From assembly GCF_021278025.1 (NCBI RefSeq), contig NZ_JAIBHJ010000001.1, forward strand, positions 62,001 through 126,000: a stretch of 64,000 nucleotides of DNA, read 5' to 3'. The notes under the pieces are model-generated. The model was not told where the DNA came from, did no database searches, and saw only the letters and a program-made list of their open reading frames with translations. Position numbers and translations under genes: made by a program. Source of the DNA: Motilimonas sp. E26 (GTDB taxonomy: Bacteria; Pseudomonadota; Gammaproteobacteria; Enterobacterales; CBDFNC01). Shown here one piece after another: positions 38,705 to 48,343 of this stretch. The stretch's first letter is position 1, and every line of letters begins with the position of its first letter.

Positions 38705-38733
38705 GAAAAAAGCCCATATGCTGGCCTTTTTTC
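38705..38733. terminator. Probable terminator between hrpA and gltB
   Basis: AAAAAAGCCC (38706-38715), loop ATATGCT, GGCCTTTTTT (38723-38732): nine pairs with one mismatch, with A and T tracts on both sides. It would end the hrpA transcript about 200 bases past its stop. Confidence 0.5.
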
Positions 38734-38875
38734 GCAGGTATCCTACCGTTTTAGCCGTCTAAAAGCCACTCTAAGTTAGCGTTTAGCCGTAAAATAGCAG
38801 AATTATTTTACATATATGCTCACTAAATGTGAATTAATATTCACGAGTTAGTAAATAAAATTTACATATCAGCAG

Positions 38876-38911
38876 CTTACACACACTAGACTAAAGTCTA
38901 ATATGTGTAAG
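38876..38911 (-). other. Long stem-loop just past the hrpA stop
   Basis: Minus-strand RNA CTTACACATATTAGACT pairs with AGTCTAGTGTGTGTAAG over 17 pairs including two G-U, with almost no loop. It starts 15 bases after the hrpA stop. There is no T-tract, so it probably protects the 3' end or is a cruciform-prone site rather than a terminator. Confidence 0.55.
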
Positions 38912-38926
38912 TTTTCTTAAGGTAGG

Positions 38927-41900
38927 CTAACGAAGCGACTCGTTTATTTCGTTGATCAGGTTTCTTACTCGCTTGGCTGACACTGGCACAGCGGTGCCTA
39001 GTTGCTGAGCATACAAAGATACCCGCAGCTCTTCGAGCATCCAACGTAACTCAACCACTTGCTCTGGGATCGCAGCGCCTTTAGGTAAGCTTTTGATAAT
39101 GGAATGATACTGGGCTTGCAGCCCTTCTATTTCCAAGGTATGCAAGCGATCTTTACTGGGGTCAATTGGCAGTTTTTCTAAGCGGCGTAAAACCCCTTTT
39201 AAATAACGTTCAATATCCGGCAACTTGCTATAGCCAATGTCACTAACAAAGTCTTTATAAACTAAGCCCTCTAGTTGCGATTTAATATCACCATGGGCCA
39301 TGATCATATCTAACCCCACCTTGCCTTTTAACTTTTTGTTAACACTACTGGCAGCGGTTAGCACTTTCTCAACCACATTAGCAATGGCTAAGGTTTGCTC
39401 GTTTAGCTCAGCGCGAACAAGCTCTCTTGCTTGCTCATATTCTTGCTCAGTTCTTGGCAGTGGGCGTTTTTCCAACAAGGTATCAACAGCAGCGGCAATA
39501 CAATCATCAATCAAGTCTTTTACCTGACCAAATGGCGTAAAGTACATGGCCAATTTGGCTTTGTTTGGCAACGATTTTTGCAAGTACTTAATCGGTGAAG
39601 GTACATTTAATAACACCAAACGGCGCATGCCGATACGGCTGGCTTGTCGCGCCCTCTCCTCACTGTCAAATAACTCAATGGCCACGCTGCTGCGTTTATC
39701 CACCAGCGCAGGAAAAGCCTTCACCTCATAACCACCGTGATCTTTAACAAACTCTTTTTTGAGTTCGCCAAAATTCCACTCCACAATGTCCGTTTTTTCT
39801 ATGCCTTTATCCGCTACTGTCGACAAGGCTTGTTGTACTTCGCCTTGTAATTGCAATTGCAATTCACCTAGCTGCTTGCCTTGAGCGAGTACCTTGCCCT
39901 TTTTGTTGAGCACCTTAAATTTCATTTGCAGGTGCTCAGGAATAGCATTGAGATCCCACGCATCGGGCTCCACTCGCACACCCGTCATGCGCAGCAGCTG
40001 TTTTGCTAAACTGTCCGTTAAGCGGCCATCATCTGGTGACATGTTCGCTAACGCGGCACTGGCATAGTTTGGCGCCGGGACAAAATTTCGGCGCAGTGAT
40101 TTAGGTAATGATTTTATTAAACTTACCACCAGCTCTTCACGCAGCGCGGGGATCAACCAATCAAAACCTTTGTCTTCTAACTGGTTAATAATTGCCAATG
40201 GTACATTAAGGGTAATACCGTCATCGGCTGCGCCAGGCTCAAAGTGATAATCCAAGTTCAATTTAAAGCCGCTTTGGTGCCAAAAATCTGGGTAAGCATT
40301 GCCGGTGATGTGCTCGGCGTCATGCGCCATCATTTGCTCACGCTCAAAGTTTAAATATTCCGGCAAGCGTTTGCTTTGTTTACGCCACCAAGCATTAAAG
40401 TGCGTGCCTGACACCACGTCTTGGGGAATTTTTTTATCGTAAAATTCATATAATACTTGGTCATCAACCAAGATATCGCGGCGGCGCGACTTATGCTCTA
40501 ACTCTTCAATATCTAAACGCAACGCTTGATTTTGCTTGAAGAATTCAAACTTAGTGTCAAATTCGCCTTCCACTAGCGCACTGCGAATAAATAACTCACG
40601 ACATAATTGAGGGTCAATGTCGGAATATAATACTTTGCGGTTAACCACCACAGGAATGCCGTAGAGCATTTGTTTTTCAAGGGCATAGACCGCATTCTGT
40701 TTTTTCGACCAATGGGGCTCACTGTAACTGCGCTTAATTAAATGTTGCGCCAGTGGCTCAATCCATTCCGGCTGAATGCGTGCGCCAATGCGGCCATAAA
40801 GTTTCGACGTTTCAACCAGCTCAGCCACCAATAACCATTTTGGTTGCTTTTTATATAAGCCTGAGCCGGGAAATAAAAAGAATTTACTGTTACGCGCGCC
40901 CAAATACTCTTGGTCTTTATCTTTAAAGCCAAGGTGAGACAACATGCCTGGGATCAACGCACAATGAATGGCATCGTAGTCTGCAGGCTCTGTGTTAATG
41001 GGAATATTGAGCTCTTTGATCACTTGCCTGATCTGAGTGTAAATATCTTGCCATTCACGCACCCGCATGTAGGCTAAAAACTCCTTCTTACACATTTTGC
41101 CAAACTGACCACCAGACAAGGACTTTTGCTGCTCTTTGAGGTATTGCCAAAGATTTAAAAAAGTTAAAAAGTCTGAGTCTTTGTCGTGAAAGCGGCGATG
41201 TTTTTCATCAGAAGCTTGCTGCTTATCCAGCGGCCGTTCACGCGGATCTTGAATACTCAATGCCGCCGAAATCACCATCACTTCATTTACACAGTTAAAA
41301 TCTTGCGCCGCTAATATCATTCGTGCTAAACGTGGATCAACAGGCAGTTTAGCCAGACGCTGACCGATCATGGTTAGGCGTTTTCTTGGGTCACGCTCTT
41401 GGCTGTTAACCGCGCCAAGCTCTTCCAGTAATTTGATACCGTCATTAATGTTGCGCGCATCGGGGGCCTGTAAAAATGGGAACTTTTGAATTTCACCAAA
41501 GCCCAATGCCAGCATTTGTAAAATAACCGAGGCTAAGTTAGTACGCAGTATTTCCGGATCGGTAAATTCACTGCGGTTGTTATAGTCATCCTCACTGTAT
41601 AAACGAATACAAATACCTTCACTGACACGACCACAACGACCGCTTCGTTGGTTCGCACTGGCTTGGGATATCGCCTCAATAGGCAAGCGTTGTACTTTGG
41701 TGCGATAACTGTAACGGCTGATACGCGCCGTCCCTGGGTCAATCACATACTTGATCCCCGGCACCGTTAAAGACGTTTCCGCCACGTTGGTCGACAAGAT
41801 AATACGACGACCCGAATGGGGGGCAAATATCCGGTTTTGCTCAGCGGCACTTAGCCTCGCAAATAAGGGCAGCACTTCGGTATGACGTAAGTTACGTTTT

Positions 41901-42808
41901 TGCAGCGCGTCAGCGGTATCTCGAATTTCTCGCTCTCCGTTAAGAAAGATAAGGATATCGCCATTACTTTCACGGCCCAATTCATCTACCGCTTCCATGA
42001 TGCCATCAAGTTGATCGCCATCCGTATCTTCAAGAGGACGGTAACGCACTTCAACAGGAAAGGTACGGCCCGATACTTCAATGATCGGGGCGTCATTAAA
42101 GTGATTTGAAAAACGCTCCGGATCGATGGTCGCCGATGTAATGATCACTTTTAAATCTGGGCGTTTAGGCAATAAACGCTTTAAATAACCCAAAATAAAG
42201 TCGATATTTAAACTGCGCTCATGGGCCTCATCGATAATAATGGTATCGTATTGATTCAAAAAACGATCGGACTGAATTTCGGCCAGCAAAATACCATCGG
42301 TCATGAGCTTGATATAAGTTTCGTCACTCACCTGATCAGTAAAGCGCACACGATAGCCTACGGTTTTGCCCGGCTCACTGTTGAGCTCTTCAGCAATACG
42401 ATTTGACACACTGCGTGCAGCTAAGCGTCTTGGTTGAGTATGACCGATTAAGCCATTCACACCGCGGCCAAGCTCTAAACATATTTTTGGAATTTGCGTG
42501 GTTTTACCTGAGCCAGTTTCACCGGCAATAATCACCACTTGGTGATCGCGAATGGCATTCGCTATATCTTCACGTTTTTGCGTTACGGGTAATGCTTCGG
42601 GGTAAGTAACCTTAGGTAGGTTGTCGCTGCGCCATTGGCGAATAGCACTCGATCGCTTGGCATCTTGCGCTATTTTTTCGAGGATTTTATCGCTGTTTTG
42701 GCCAGCGGATTTTTTCAGCGCACCATCCATGCGGCGTAACAAACGAAACTGATCTTTTTTAAGACAAAGGGAAATTTGCTGTTTAAGTGCGTTAACTGCG
42801 TCTGACAA
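38927..42808 (-). CDS. hrpA: ATP-dependent RNA helicase HrpA
   Basis: 1293-residue DEAH-box helicase acting on RNA and on stalled ribosomes in the cytoplasm. Motif I GETGSGKTT (about 96-104), the DEAH box IIDEAHERS (Asp193-His196), SATID as motif III, and the motif VI region QRSGRCGR. The HA2 and OB-type domains follow (to about 760), then the long C-terminal DUF3418 region unique to HrpA. Length agrees with E. coli HrpA (about 1300). It is flanked by a CBS-domain gene, whose terminator lies just before the HrpA start, and by the gltB region. Confidence 0.95.
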   Translation of the reverse strand: MSDAVNALKQQISLCLKKDQFRLLRRMDGALKKSAGQNSDKILEKIAQDAKRSSAIRQWRSDNLPKVTYPEALPVTQKREDIANAIRDHQVVIIAGETGSGKTTQIPKICLELGRGVNGLIGHTQPRRLAARSVSNRIAEELNSEPGKTVGYRVRFTDQVSDETYIKLMTDGILLAEIQSDRFLNQYDTIIIDEAHERSLNIDFILGYLKRLLPKRPDLKVIITSATIDPERFSNHFNDAPIIEVSGRTFPVEVRYRPLEDTDGDQLDGIMEAVDELGRESNGDILIFLNGEREIRDTADALQKRNLRHTEVLPLFARLSAAEQNRIFAPHSGRRIILSTNVAETSLTVPGIKYVIDPGTARISRYSYRTKVQRLPIEAISQASANQRSGRCGRVSEGICIRLYSEDDYNNRSEFTDPEILRTNLASVILQMLALGFGEIQKFPFLQAPDARNINDGIKLLEELGAVNSQERDPRKRLTMIGQRLAKLPVDPRLARMILAAQDFNCVNEVMVISAALSIQDPRERPLDKQQASDEKHRRFHDKDSDFLTFLNLWQYLKEQQKSLSGGQFGKMCKKEFLAYMRVREWQDIYTQIRQVIKELNIPINTEPADYDAIHCALIPGMLSHLGFKDKDQEYLGARNSKFFLFPGSGLYKKQPKWLLVAELVETSKLYGRIGARIQPEWIEPLAQHLIKRSYSEPHWSKKQNAVYALEKQMLYGIPVVVNRKVLYSDIDPQLCRELFIRSALVEGEFDTKFEFFKQNQALRLDIEELEHKSRRRDILVDDQVLYEFYDKKIPQDVVSGTHFNAWWRKQSKRLPEYLNFEREQMMAHDAEHITGNAYPDFWHQSGFKLNLDYHFEPGAADDGITLNVPLAIINQLEDKGFDWLIPALREELVVSLIKSLPKSLRRNFVPAPNYASAALANMSPDDGRLTDSLAKQLLRMTGVRVEPDAWDLNAIPEHLQMKFKVLNKKGKVLAQGKQLGELQLQLQGEVQQALSTVADKGIEKTDIVEWNFGELKKEFVKDHGGYEVKAFPALVDKRSSVAIELFDSEERARQASRIGMRRLVLLNVPSPIKYLQKSLPNKAKLAMYFTPFGQVKDLIDDCIAAAVDTLLEKRPLPRTEQEYEQARELVRAELNEQTLAIANVVEKVLTAASSVNKKLKGKVGLDMIMAHGDIKSQLEGLVYKDFVSDIGYSKLPDIERYLKGVLRRLEKLPIDPSKDRLHTLEIEGLQAQYHSIIKSLPKGAAIPEQVVELRWMLEELRVSLYAQQLGTAVPVSAKRVRNLINEINESLR

Positions 42809-42870
42809 AACTCGGCCCTCATGAAATTTAGGTCGCCGATGCTAGCAGAAATCAAGAAATTGATAAATAC

Positions 42871-42890
42871 AAAGGGCCGTTAAGCCCTTT
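42871..42890 (-). terminator. Terminator after the CBS-domain gene
   Basis: AAAGGGC (42871-42877), loop CGTTAA, GCCCTTT (42884-42890), followed on the minus strand by GTATTTAT. It lies about 50 bases past the CBS stop and before hrpA. Confidence 0.6.
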
Positions 42891-42942
42891 AAATTAAAGC
42901 GATGCCCCAATACAGCCAACTAATAAGCTGCACTAAGCCTCA

Positions 42943-43359
42943 TTAAGCTGTTTTAACGTAACAAGCCGATAGATGCACATCAATCGCTTTAAGAATGTCG
43001 CGACGAGTAATAATGCCCACTAATCGTCCTTCGTCCACTACGGGATACGCCTTAGGTTTTTGCTGTAACATTTGTTGACCGACATCTAAAATACTGGCGT
43101 TAACGGGTAGCGACAACACATCTGTACGCATCATATCTTCAACCAATGCAGCACTTTCACAGTGGTAACTGGACTCAATCATTTTTTTCAAGCAATCTTG
43201 CTCCGAAATCCAGCCTATCACTTTCTTTTCTGCGTCTAATACAGGCCCACCAATTTGATTTGAACGCAGTAATTTTTCGACCGCATGAGCGACGGGATCG
43301 TCCACTGTAAATGTCACTGGCCGCTTATTCATATAACTAGCAATGGTAATTTGTTCCAT
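42943..43359 (-). CDS. CBS-pair domain protein
   Basis: 138 residues made of two CBS repeats: SYMNKRPVTFTVDDPVAHAV to VIGWISEQDCLKKMI, and DMMRTDVLSLPVNASILDVG to LVGIITRRDILKAI. CBS pairs bind adenosine ligands such as AMP, ATP or SAM and usually regulate a partner. No other domain is present, so this is a free-standing regulator or ligand sensor. It is divergent from sbcB and upstream of hrpA on the same strand. Target unknown. Confidence 0.88.
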   Translation of the reverse strand: MEQITIASYMNKRPVTFTVDDPVAHAVEKLLRSNQIGGPVLDAEKKVIGWISEQDCLKKMIESSYHCESAALVEDMMRTDVLSLPVNASILDVGQQMLQQKPKAYPVVDEGRLVGIITRRDILKAIDVHLSACYVKTA

Positions 43360-43514
43360 AACGCTTCTCCCTGCACACTTTCTATCTTTAAGATTAGCTG
43401 TAATTATCGCTGATGACAGATTTTGTTAACGAATTGAGTAGAAATTATCATCTCACGTCCTGACTTCAGGTATGATGCCAAATAAATTTTAACTGTTTAA
43501 ATCAAGTGACTTGC

Positions 43515-44942
43515 ATGATAGACCCTGCACCATCTCTGCTTTGGCACGACTATGAATCTTTTGGCCTTAACCCAGCCACCGACCGACCGTCGCAATTTGC
43601 CGCAATCCGCACGGATTACGACTTAAACGAAATAGCCGATCCCGTCGAGATTTATTGTCAGCCGCCAAGTGATTACCTACCACAACCCATGGCTTGTTTA
43701 ATTACCGGGATCACCCCACAACGCGCCATGGCAAAAGGGGTAAACGAAGCAACTTTTATCAAGCAAATTCACAATGAAATGAGCCAAGCTAATACTTGTG
43801 TGGTTGGTTACAACAATATTCGATTTGATGATGAAGTGACCCGTAATTGTTTATATCGAAATTTTTACGACCCCTACGAGCGTGAATGGAAGAACGGTAA
43901 TTCTCGCTGGGACATTCTTGATATGGTGCGCGCTTGTTATGCGCTGCGCCCTGAAGGCATTAGTTGGGTCGTTGACCAAGACTCAGGCGTCCCTTCATTT
44001 CGCCTAGAATTGTTAACCAAAGAAAATGGCATCAGTCACGAAAGTGCCCACGACGCGGTATCTGATGTTCGAGCCACCATTGCCATGGCTAAGTTAATCA
44101 AGCAAGCGCAACCAAAGTTATACGATTATCTGTTCAATTTGCGCAACAAGAAAAAAGTCGGTGAAATCATTAACCAGTCTTTAATTAAACAAGCGCCTTT
44201 GGTGCATGTATCTGGCATGTTTCCAGCACTACAAGGCTGCGCTTCTTACGTAAAAGCCATTGATTGGCATCCAACCAATCGCAATGCCGTTATTCTGGTG
44301 GACCTCAACAAAGACCTAAGCCCCCTATTGCATATGAGCGTGGCAGAAATTCAGCGTTATTTATACAGTAAAACGGAAGACTTACCAGAAGGCATCGCAA
44401 GGCCCGCATTAAAACTGTTGCACACTAATAAATGTCCGGTGATTGCCACCGCCAAAACACTCACCGAGCAACGGGCTGACGAGTTAGGTATTGACCGCCA
44501 ACAATGCCGTCAATCACTCAATTTATTAACGCAACACCCTGAGCTGAAACAAAAACTGGTTGAAGTATATCAACAACCACCCACGCCAAATGAAACACAA
44601 GATCCTGACTGTATGATTTACTCGGGAGGATTTTTGAGTCAAGGTGATAAAAGCTTACTAACCGTGGTGCGCGATGCTGACCCGACTAACTTAGCGGCAA
44701 TGGAGTTTAACTTTACAGATCCGCGCTTACCTGAAATGCTATTTCGTTATCGGGCCCGTAATTTCCCACATACCTTAAATGAAGAGGAACTAGTGCGCTG
44801 GCAACATCATTGTAAAGCCTACTTCGACCAGCAAGGCCCTAAATTCATAAGTGAGTTGGAAGATTTATATCTTGAGCATCAGCAACATGAAGGCAAGTGC
44901 AAAATAATCAAGGCGCTTCATCAATACGCCAGTGAGTTATAG
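43515..44942 (+). CDS. sbcB: Exodeoxyribonuclease I
   Basis: 475 residues from the ATG at 43515, the same length as E. coli SbcB; an in-frame GTG at 43506 is possible but gives three extra residues. It digests single-stranded DNA 3' to 5' in recombination and mismatch repair. The DEDDh exonuclease starts WHDYESFG (Asp12, Glu14) with RPSQFAAIRTD; GYNNIRFDDEVTRN holds the next motif and HDAVSDVRATI the last. The C-terminal SH3-like and helical domains (FNFTDPRLPEMLFRYRARNF) follow. It is cytoplasmic and monocistronic. Confidence 0.96.
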   Translation: MIDPAPSLLWHDYESFGLNPATDRPSQFAAIRTDYDLNEIADPVEIYCQPPSDYLPQPMACLITGITPQRAMAKGVNEATFIKQIHNEMSQANTCVVGYNNIRFDDEVTRNCLYRNFYDPYEREWKNGNSRWDILDMVRACYALRPEGISWVVDQDSGVPSFRLELLTKENGISHESAHDAVSDVRATIAMAKLIKQAQPKLYDYLFNLRNKKKVGEIINQSLIKQAPLVHVSGMFPALQGCASYVKAIDWHPTNRNAVILVDLNKDLSPLLHMSVAEIQRYLYSKTEDLPEGIARPALKLLHTNKCPVIATAKTLTEQRADELGIDRQQCRQSLNLLTQHPELKQKLVEVYQQPPTPNETQDPDCMIYSGGFLSQGDKSLLTVVRDADPTNLAAMEFNFTDPRLPEMLFRYRARNFPHTLNEEELVRWQHHCKAYFDQQGPKFISELEDLYLEHQQHEGKCKIIKALHQYASEL

Positions 44943-44980
44943 CTTTTAACAACTAGCTAATTAACGATTAGCGATCACGT

Positions 44981-45009
44981 TTTTGAGTGCATTTACGTTG
45001 CACTCAAAA
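44981..45009. terminator. Convergent hairpin after sbcB
   Basis: TTTTGAGTGC (44981-44990) pairs exactly with GCACTCAAAA (45000-45009) around a 9-base loop. It lies between convergent genes and has a short T-rich tail on the plus strand (CTATTTTAAC). Confidence 0.5.
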
Positions 45010-45025
45010 CTATTTTAACGACCAA

Positions 45026-45448
45026 TTATTCCCAATAAACCCGCTTAACAGCCGTGATTTCATCACTCGCCAGCAGCCGTCTAAAATGTTCTCGGTATTG
45101 TGGAACCAGCGTGGAGCCGATCACCAGTACTTGCTCCCCTTGACCATCTTCTTGAACGTGACAACCTATGCGCCCAGGGCTGCTGGTCATAAATTGTAAA
45201 TTAGGATAGCGAGCCGCTATCTGCGCCATCACAGCCTTACTATTTGCCACGCAAAATTCAAAATCGACCGCCACGCCATTAAGTAAGCCTTGCTCATCTA
45301 ATGCCTCAATATCAAAATCAGACTTGTTTAAGTTGTTGATATTGTTAATGCAACCCACATTACTTATCGAAAGCAATAACACAATCATCAGTTGGCACGA
45401 AAATAGTAGGCTTTTAACTGAGCGCAGTGAAAAAATATTGGCTAGCAT
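45026..45448 (-). CDS. Hypothetical exported protein, possibly lipoprotein
   Basis: Not recognised. 140 residues with a long hydrophobic N-terminal segment (about 14-32) ending ISNVGC (Cys33); the -3 residue is Asn rather than Leu, so lipid attachment is uncertain. The rest is small and soluble, with FEFCVANSKAVMAQIAARYP and ending REHFRRLLASDEITAVKRVYWE. Two cysteines (in EFCVA and RIGCHV) could form a disulfide. It is convergent with sbcB. Confidence 0.6.
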   Translation of the reverse strand: MLANIFSLRSVKSLLFSCQLMIVLLLSISNVGCINNINNLNKSDFDIEALDEQGLLNGVAVDFEFCVANSKAVMAQIAARYPNLQFMTSSPGRIGCHVQEDGQGEQVLVIGSTLVPQYREHFRRLLASDEITAVKRVYWE

Positions 45449-45649
45449 AGATATTAATACCTAATTTCATCAATTTAAGTAATGATGATAAAAAATCAGC
45501 GTTAAGAACAATGGAAAGTATGCCGCCAGATCGCAAAATTCACTCATTTGTGATCCAATTGACAGATCCTGTTCAAACAATCACTAAGCTGATATTTTTT
45601 TATCCGACTCCTTGTGTATATTGATGTCATGGTATATGGGGAGTTAACC

Positions 45650-46189
45650 ATGAGTAATCTAAAATACACATTATCTTGTGCGGCGCTGTTAGTTTTCAGT
45701 GCGGCATCTTCACAAGCTAGTGCGAACGAAAGCGACAGCTTTAACGCAAAAATTCTAAAAACCAAAAGCTACTTACTTAACTTGCCTAAAAGCACATACC
45801 AGGACTTATCTAATACCTTCGCTAAGGTATACAATAAAACGCAACTCACCACAGATATCACGCGCAGCTCATTCAACGACACCACCCTTTATGATTTAGT
45901 GGCTTTACCTTTAATATCTACTCCAAGCAACAATTTTCAATTTGAAGTTTTCGGTCAGCTATACGATAAAAATAGTATTGCTTTTAGTCAAATGTCGCAC
46001 ACTCAAGCCATGTACGAGTTTTACAGTCAGAATAAGCAGATCAATCAAAAGAAAGAAGATATCGCAGTTGGCTTTGGCATGAGCTTTGACGTCGATAGCG
46101 ACGTTCAAGTTAAAACCCTTTACAGTACAGGGCAAATACCCGGCTATGGTGACAGCCAATTTAGCTTAGGGGTTGAACTAAAATACTAA
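45650..46189 (+). CDS. Hypothetical exported protein with a C-terminal beta-strand ending
   Basis: Not recognised. 179 residues from the ATG at 45650, which has GGGGAG at good spacing; a longer frame from 45614 has no such site. Signal peptide to about residue 27 (SSQASA). The mature part alternates polar and hydrophobic residues in its second half and ends SLGVELKY, a last-strand pattern (terminal aromatic) seen in outer-membrane beta-barrel proteins. It is small for a barrel, so an outer-membrane or periplasmic role is a guess. Confidence 0.6.
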   Translation: MSNLKYTLSCAALLVFSAASSQASANESDSFNAKILKTKSYLLNLPKSTYQDLSNTFAKVYNKTQLTTDITRSSFNDTTLYDLVALPLISTPSNNFQFEVFGQLYDKNSIAFSQMSHTQAMYEFYSQNKQINQKKEDIAVGFGMSFDVDSDVQVKTLYSTGQIPGYGDSQFSLGVELKY

Positions 46190-46351
46190 AAACGCTATAT
46201 CTCAAAGGCTAATTTTGCTCAAAACGTTAACAGCAAACAGAAATTAACCGATGAGATGACACTTTCTTAATCTCGCTTATTCATTATCGGGTCGCTTAGC
46301 AGCCACGACTCTTATACAATCACTCTCTCCTTTGTTGAAAGACGCTTTGTT

Positions 46352-46699
46352 ATGTTTTCAATTGTTCGAGCATTTGCCATTATTTTGCTTGCTTTAGTTG
46401 GTGGAAAAGCAGTTGCTTATCTGCTTCCGTTTAATTTTCCAGCCAGTATCATCGGCATGCTTGTGCTATTTATTGGCTTTAATACTGGGGTTGTTAAAGT
46501 GCATTGGGTTCAGCCTGGCGCACACTATTTGTTAAAATACATGGCCCTGCTGTTTATCCCGATTGGTGTGGGATTAATTAATTACTTTGATTTAGTCATT
46601 GCCCAATGGCCAGCATTATTGGCCAGTATTACCTTTGGCACCTTTATTGTGATGGCGATTGTTGGCCATGTTTTTCAACGAATAAATCCAAGAGACTAA
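46352..46699 (+). CDS. yohJ: CidA/LrgA family membrane protein (YohJ)
   Basis: 115 residues with four hydrophobic segments, of the LrgA/CidA/YohJ family. It contains PASIIGMLVLFIGF, the conserved motif after the first TM, and LKYMALLFIPIGVGLI. These small proteins pair with LrgB-type partners, which are holin-like or export pyruvate and similar metabolites in some bacteria. Here it begins an operon with yohK and cdd, the same order as in E. coli. Two bases separate stop codon and AT-rich start region of yohK, suggesting coupling. Confidence 0.9.
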   Translation: MFSIVRAFAIILLALVGGKAVAYLLPFNFPASIIGMLVLFIGFNTGVVKVHWVQPGAHYLLKYMALLFIPIGVGLINYFDLVIAQWPALLASITFGTFIVMAIVGHVFQRINPRD

Positions 46700-46702
46700 T
46701 AT

Positions 46703-47389
46703 ATGTTTTGGTTGGCATTGCCCCTAACCTTGCTGTGTTTTTTCAGCTTTCGAAAACTCTATCAACATTACCCCTTGCCATTGTTTAACCCAGTGTTGTT
46801 GTCGCTGCTTAGCTTAATTACGCTACTTATTACCTTTGATATACCTTATGCCGATTATGCAACAGGAAGCGCTCCCCTTTCTTGGTTGCTAGAGCCGGCA
46901 GTGGTGGCCCTTGCTTTACCCCTTTATCAGCAAGCACAGCAAATCCGCAAGCAGTTAAAACCAATACTCTTTACCTGTACAGTTGGTGTTGCGTCATCAT
47001 TACTGATCGTGATCCCCTTGGCTTGGTTATTAGGAGCTGATCATAGCGTAATGGCATCACTAGCACCGCAATCTGTAACCACTCCCGTAGCCATGGGCAT
47101 CACGCAATCGCTAGGGGGGCTACCTGCACTAACCGCCGCAGTGGTGATTATTGTTGGCATCGTCGGCGCCGCTTTAGGTTTGCCATTTTTAAAGGGAATA
47201 GGCGTAAAAGATGAAGCATCACAAGGGCTAGCCATGGGCGCCGCTGCCCATGCTCTAGGTACAGCTCGCGCGATAGAGCATAGCGAACAACACGGCGCTT
47301 ACTCCTCTCTTGCCCTAATATTATGTGCTGTACTCATGGCATTTCTTGCGCCACTCATTTTTGCGTTTTATATGCTATTTTTACCTTAA
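46703..47389 (+). CDS. yohK: LrgB/YohK family membrane protein
   Basis: 228 residues, polytopic inner-membrane protein of the LrgB/CidB family. The conserved parts are WLLEPAVVALALPLYQQ, LAPQSVTTPVAMGITQSLGG and GAAAHALGTARA. It is the partner of the YohJ/LrgA product encoded immediately upstream. In E. coli YohK is likewise followed by cdd. Function is a membrane channel or transporter of uncertain substrate; a link to nucleoside metabolism is suggested by the operon only. Confidence 0.9.
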   Translation: MFWLALPLTLLCFFSFRKLYQHYPLPLFNPVLLSLLSLITLLITFDIPYADYATGSAPLSWLLEPAVVALALPLYQQAQQIRKQLKPILFTCTVGVASSLLIVIPLAWLLGADHSVMASLAPQSVTTPVAMGITQSLGGLPALTAAVVIIVGIVGAALGLPFLKGIGVKDEASQGLAMGAAAHALGTARAIEHSEQHGAYSSLALILCAVLMAFLAPLIFAFYMLFLP

Positions 47390-47406
47390 CAACCCTCGAG
47401 GTAGCA

Positions 47407-48282
47407 ATGAACAATAGTCGTTTCAACCAAGCTTTAGCCACCCTTTCGCCAAACGACGCACAGGCGCTAACGAATGCACTTGGTAATCAAAGTTTTAGTG
47501 GTCAAATCCCTGCCAGCGTAATTGCCCCAATACAAACCCAGCCTGAAGCTTTGCCGCAATGGTTAAACTTTGCCGCAAAATTTGCTATCACCCCAGTGTC
47601 AAATTTTAACGTTGGCGCATTGGTGATAGGCCATAGCGGCGCCGCATACATAGGCGCAAATATGGAGTTTGCCGGCCAAGCCTTAAGTCAAAGTGTGCAT
47701 GGTGAACAATCGGCTATCAACAATGCTTGGTTGCATGGTGAAACGGGCATTAGCCAGTTGTTTGTTAACGCCAGTCCATGTGGCCACTGTCGCCAATTTA
47801 TTCGCGAGATAGCCCAGCCTCATCAATTACAAGTTTATGTATTGGGTAAAGACCAAATTGCCTTTACCAAACTACTGCCCGATAGCTTTGGCCCTGATGA
47901 TTTAGGCAATAAATTTGCTCTATTTGAGCAGCCACTGCAAACTTTTACTGGAGCGATCCAAAGCCCTTTGATCGACGAAATAGTGAAACACGCCAATGCA
48001 AGTTATGCGCCTTACACGGGTTACTATCATGCCATTGGATTGATCACATCTGATGAGCGGCTATTTGTTGGTCGATACGCAGAAAATGTTGCCTACAACC
48101 CCAGCTTACCTGCACTGCAATCTGCGCTTTCTCAGCTACGCTTTTCGGGTTATGACATTATTGATATTAAACGCAGTATTTTAGCCCATAAAACTGAGCA
48201 AAAGATTAATATGGCCGAACATTATCTAAGCTTACTGAAACAGCTCAATTCCCTCAATTTAGACTTAGTAAAACTCACTTAA
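47407..48282 (+). CDS. cdd: Cytidine deaminase
   Basis: 291 residues from the ATG at 47407, 18 bases after yohK; the longer open frame from 47323 lies inside yohK. It deaminates cytidine and deoxycytidine to uridine for pyrimidine salvage. This is the long, dimeric E. coli form with two domains. The zinc site is seen as VHGEQSAI (His98, Glu100) and PCGHCRQF (Cys125, Cys128); Gly99 replaces the usual Ala of HAE. The C-terminal non-catalytic domain has [11 protein letters not shown] and [14 protein letters not shown]. It is the third gene of yohJ-yohK-cdd. Confidence 0.95.
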   Translation: MNNSRFNQALATLSPNDAQALTNALGNQSFSGQIPASVIAPIQTQPEALPQWLNFAAKFAITPVSNFNVGALVIGHSGAAYIGANMEFAGQALSQSVHGEQSAINNAWLHGETGISQLFVNASPCGHCRQFIREIAQPHQLQVYVLGKDQIAFTKLLPDSFGPDDLGNKFALFEQPLQTFTGAIQSPLIDEIVKHANASYAPYTGYYHAIGLITSDERLFVGRYAENVAYNPSLPALQSALSQLRFSGYDIIDIKRSILAHKTEQKINMAEHYLSLLKQLNSLNLDLVKLT

Positions 48283-48343
48283 CGCTATAATTACCGGATT
48301 AATCCAGATAAAATATACGCACTTTTCACAAGGGATAATACAA

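Noticed and set aside
45544-45765. Minus-strand open frame upstream of the exported hypothetical gene
   Set aside because: It overlaps the well-supported start at 45650 on the other strand and has no ribosome-binding site.
47323-47406. Upstream start for cdd
   Set aside because: It lies inside yohK and the sequence there is the yohK reading in another frame.
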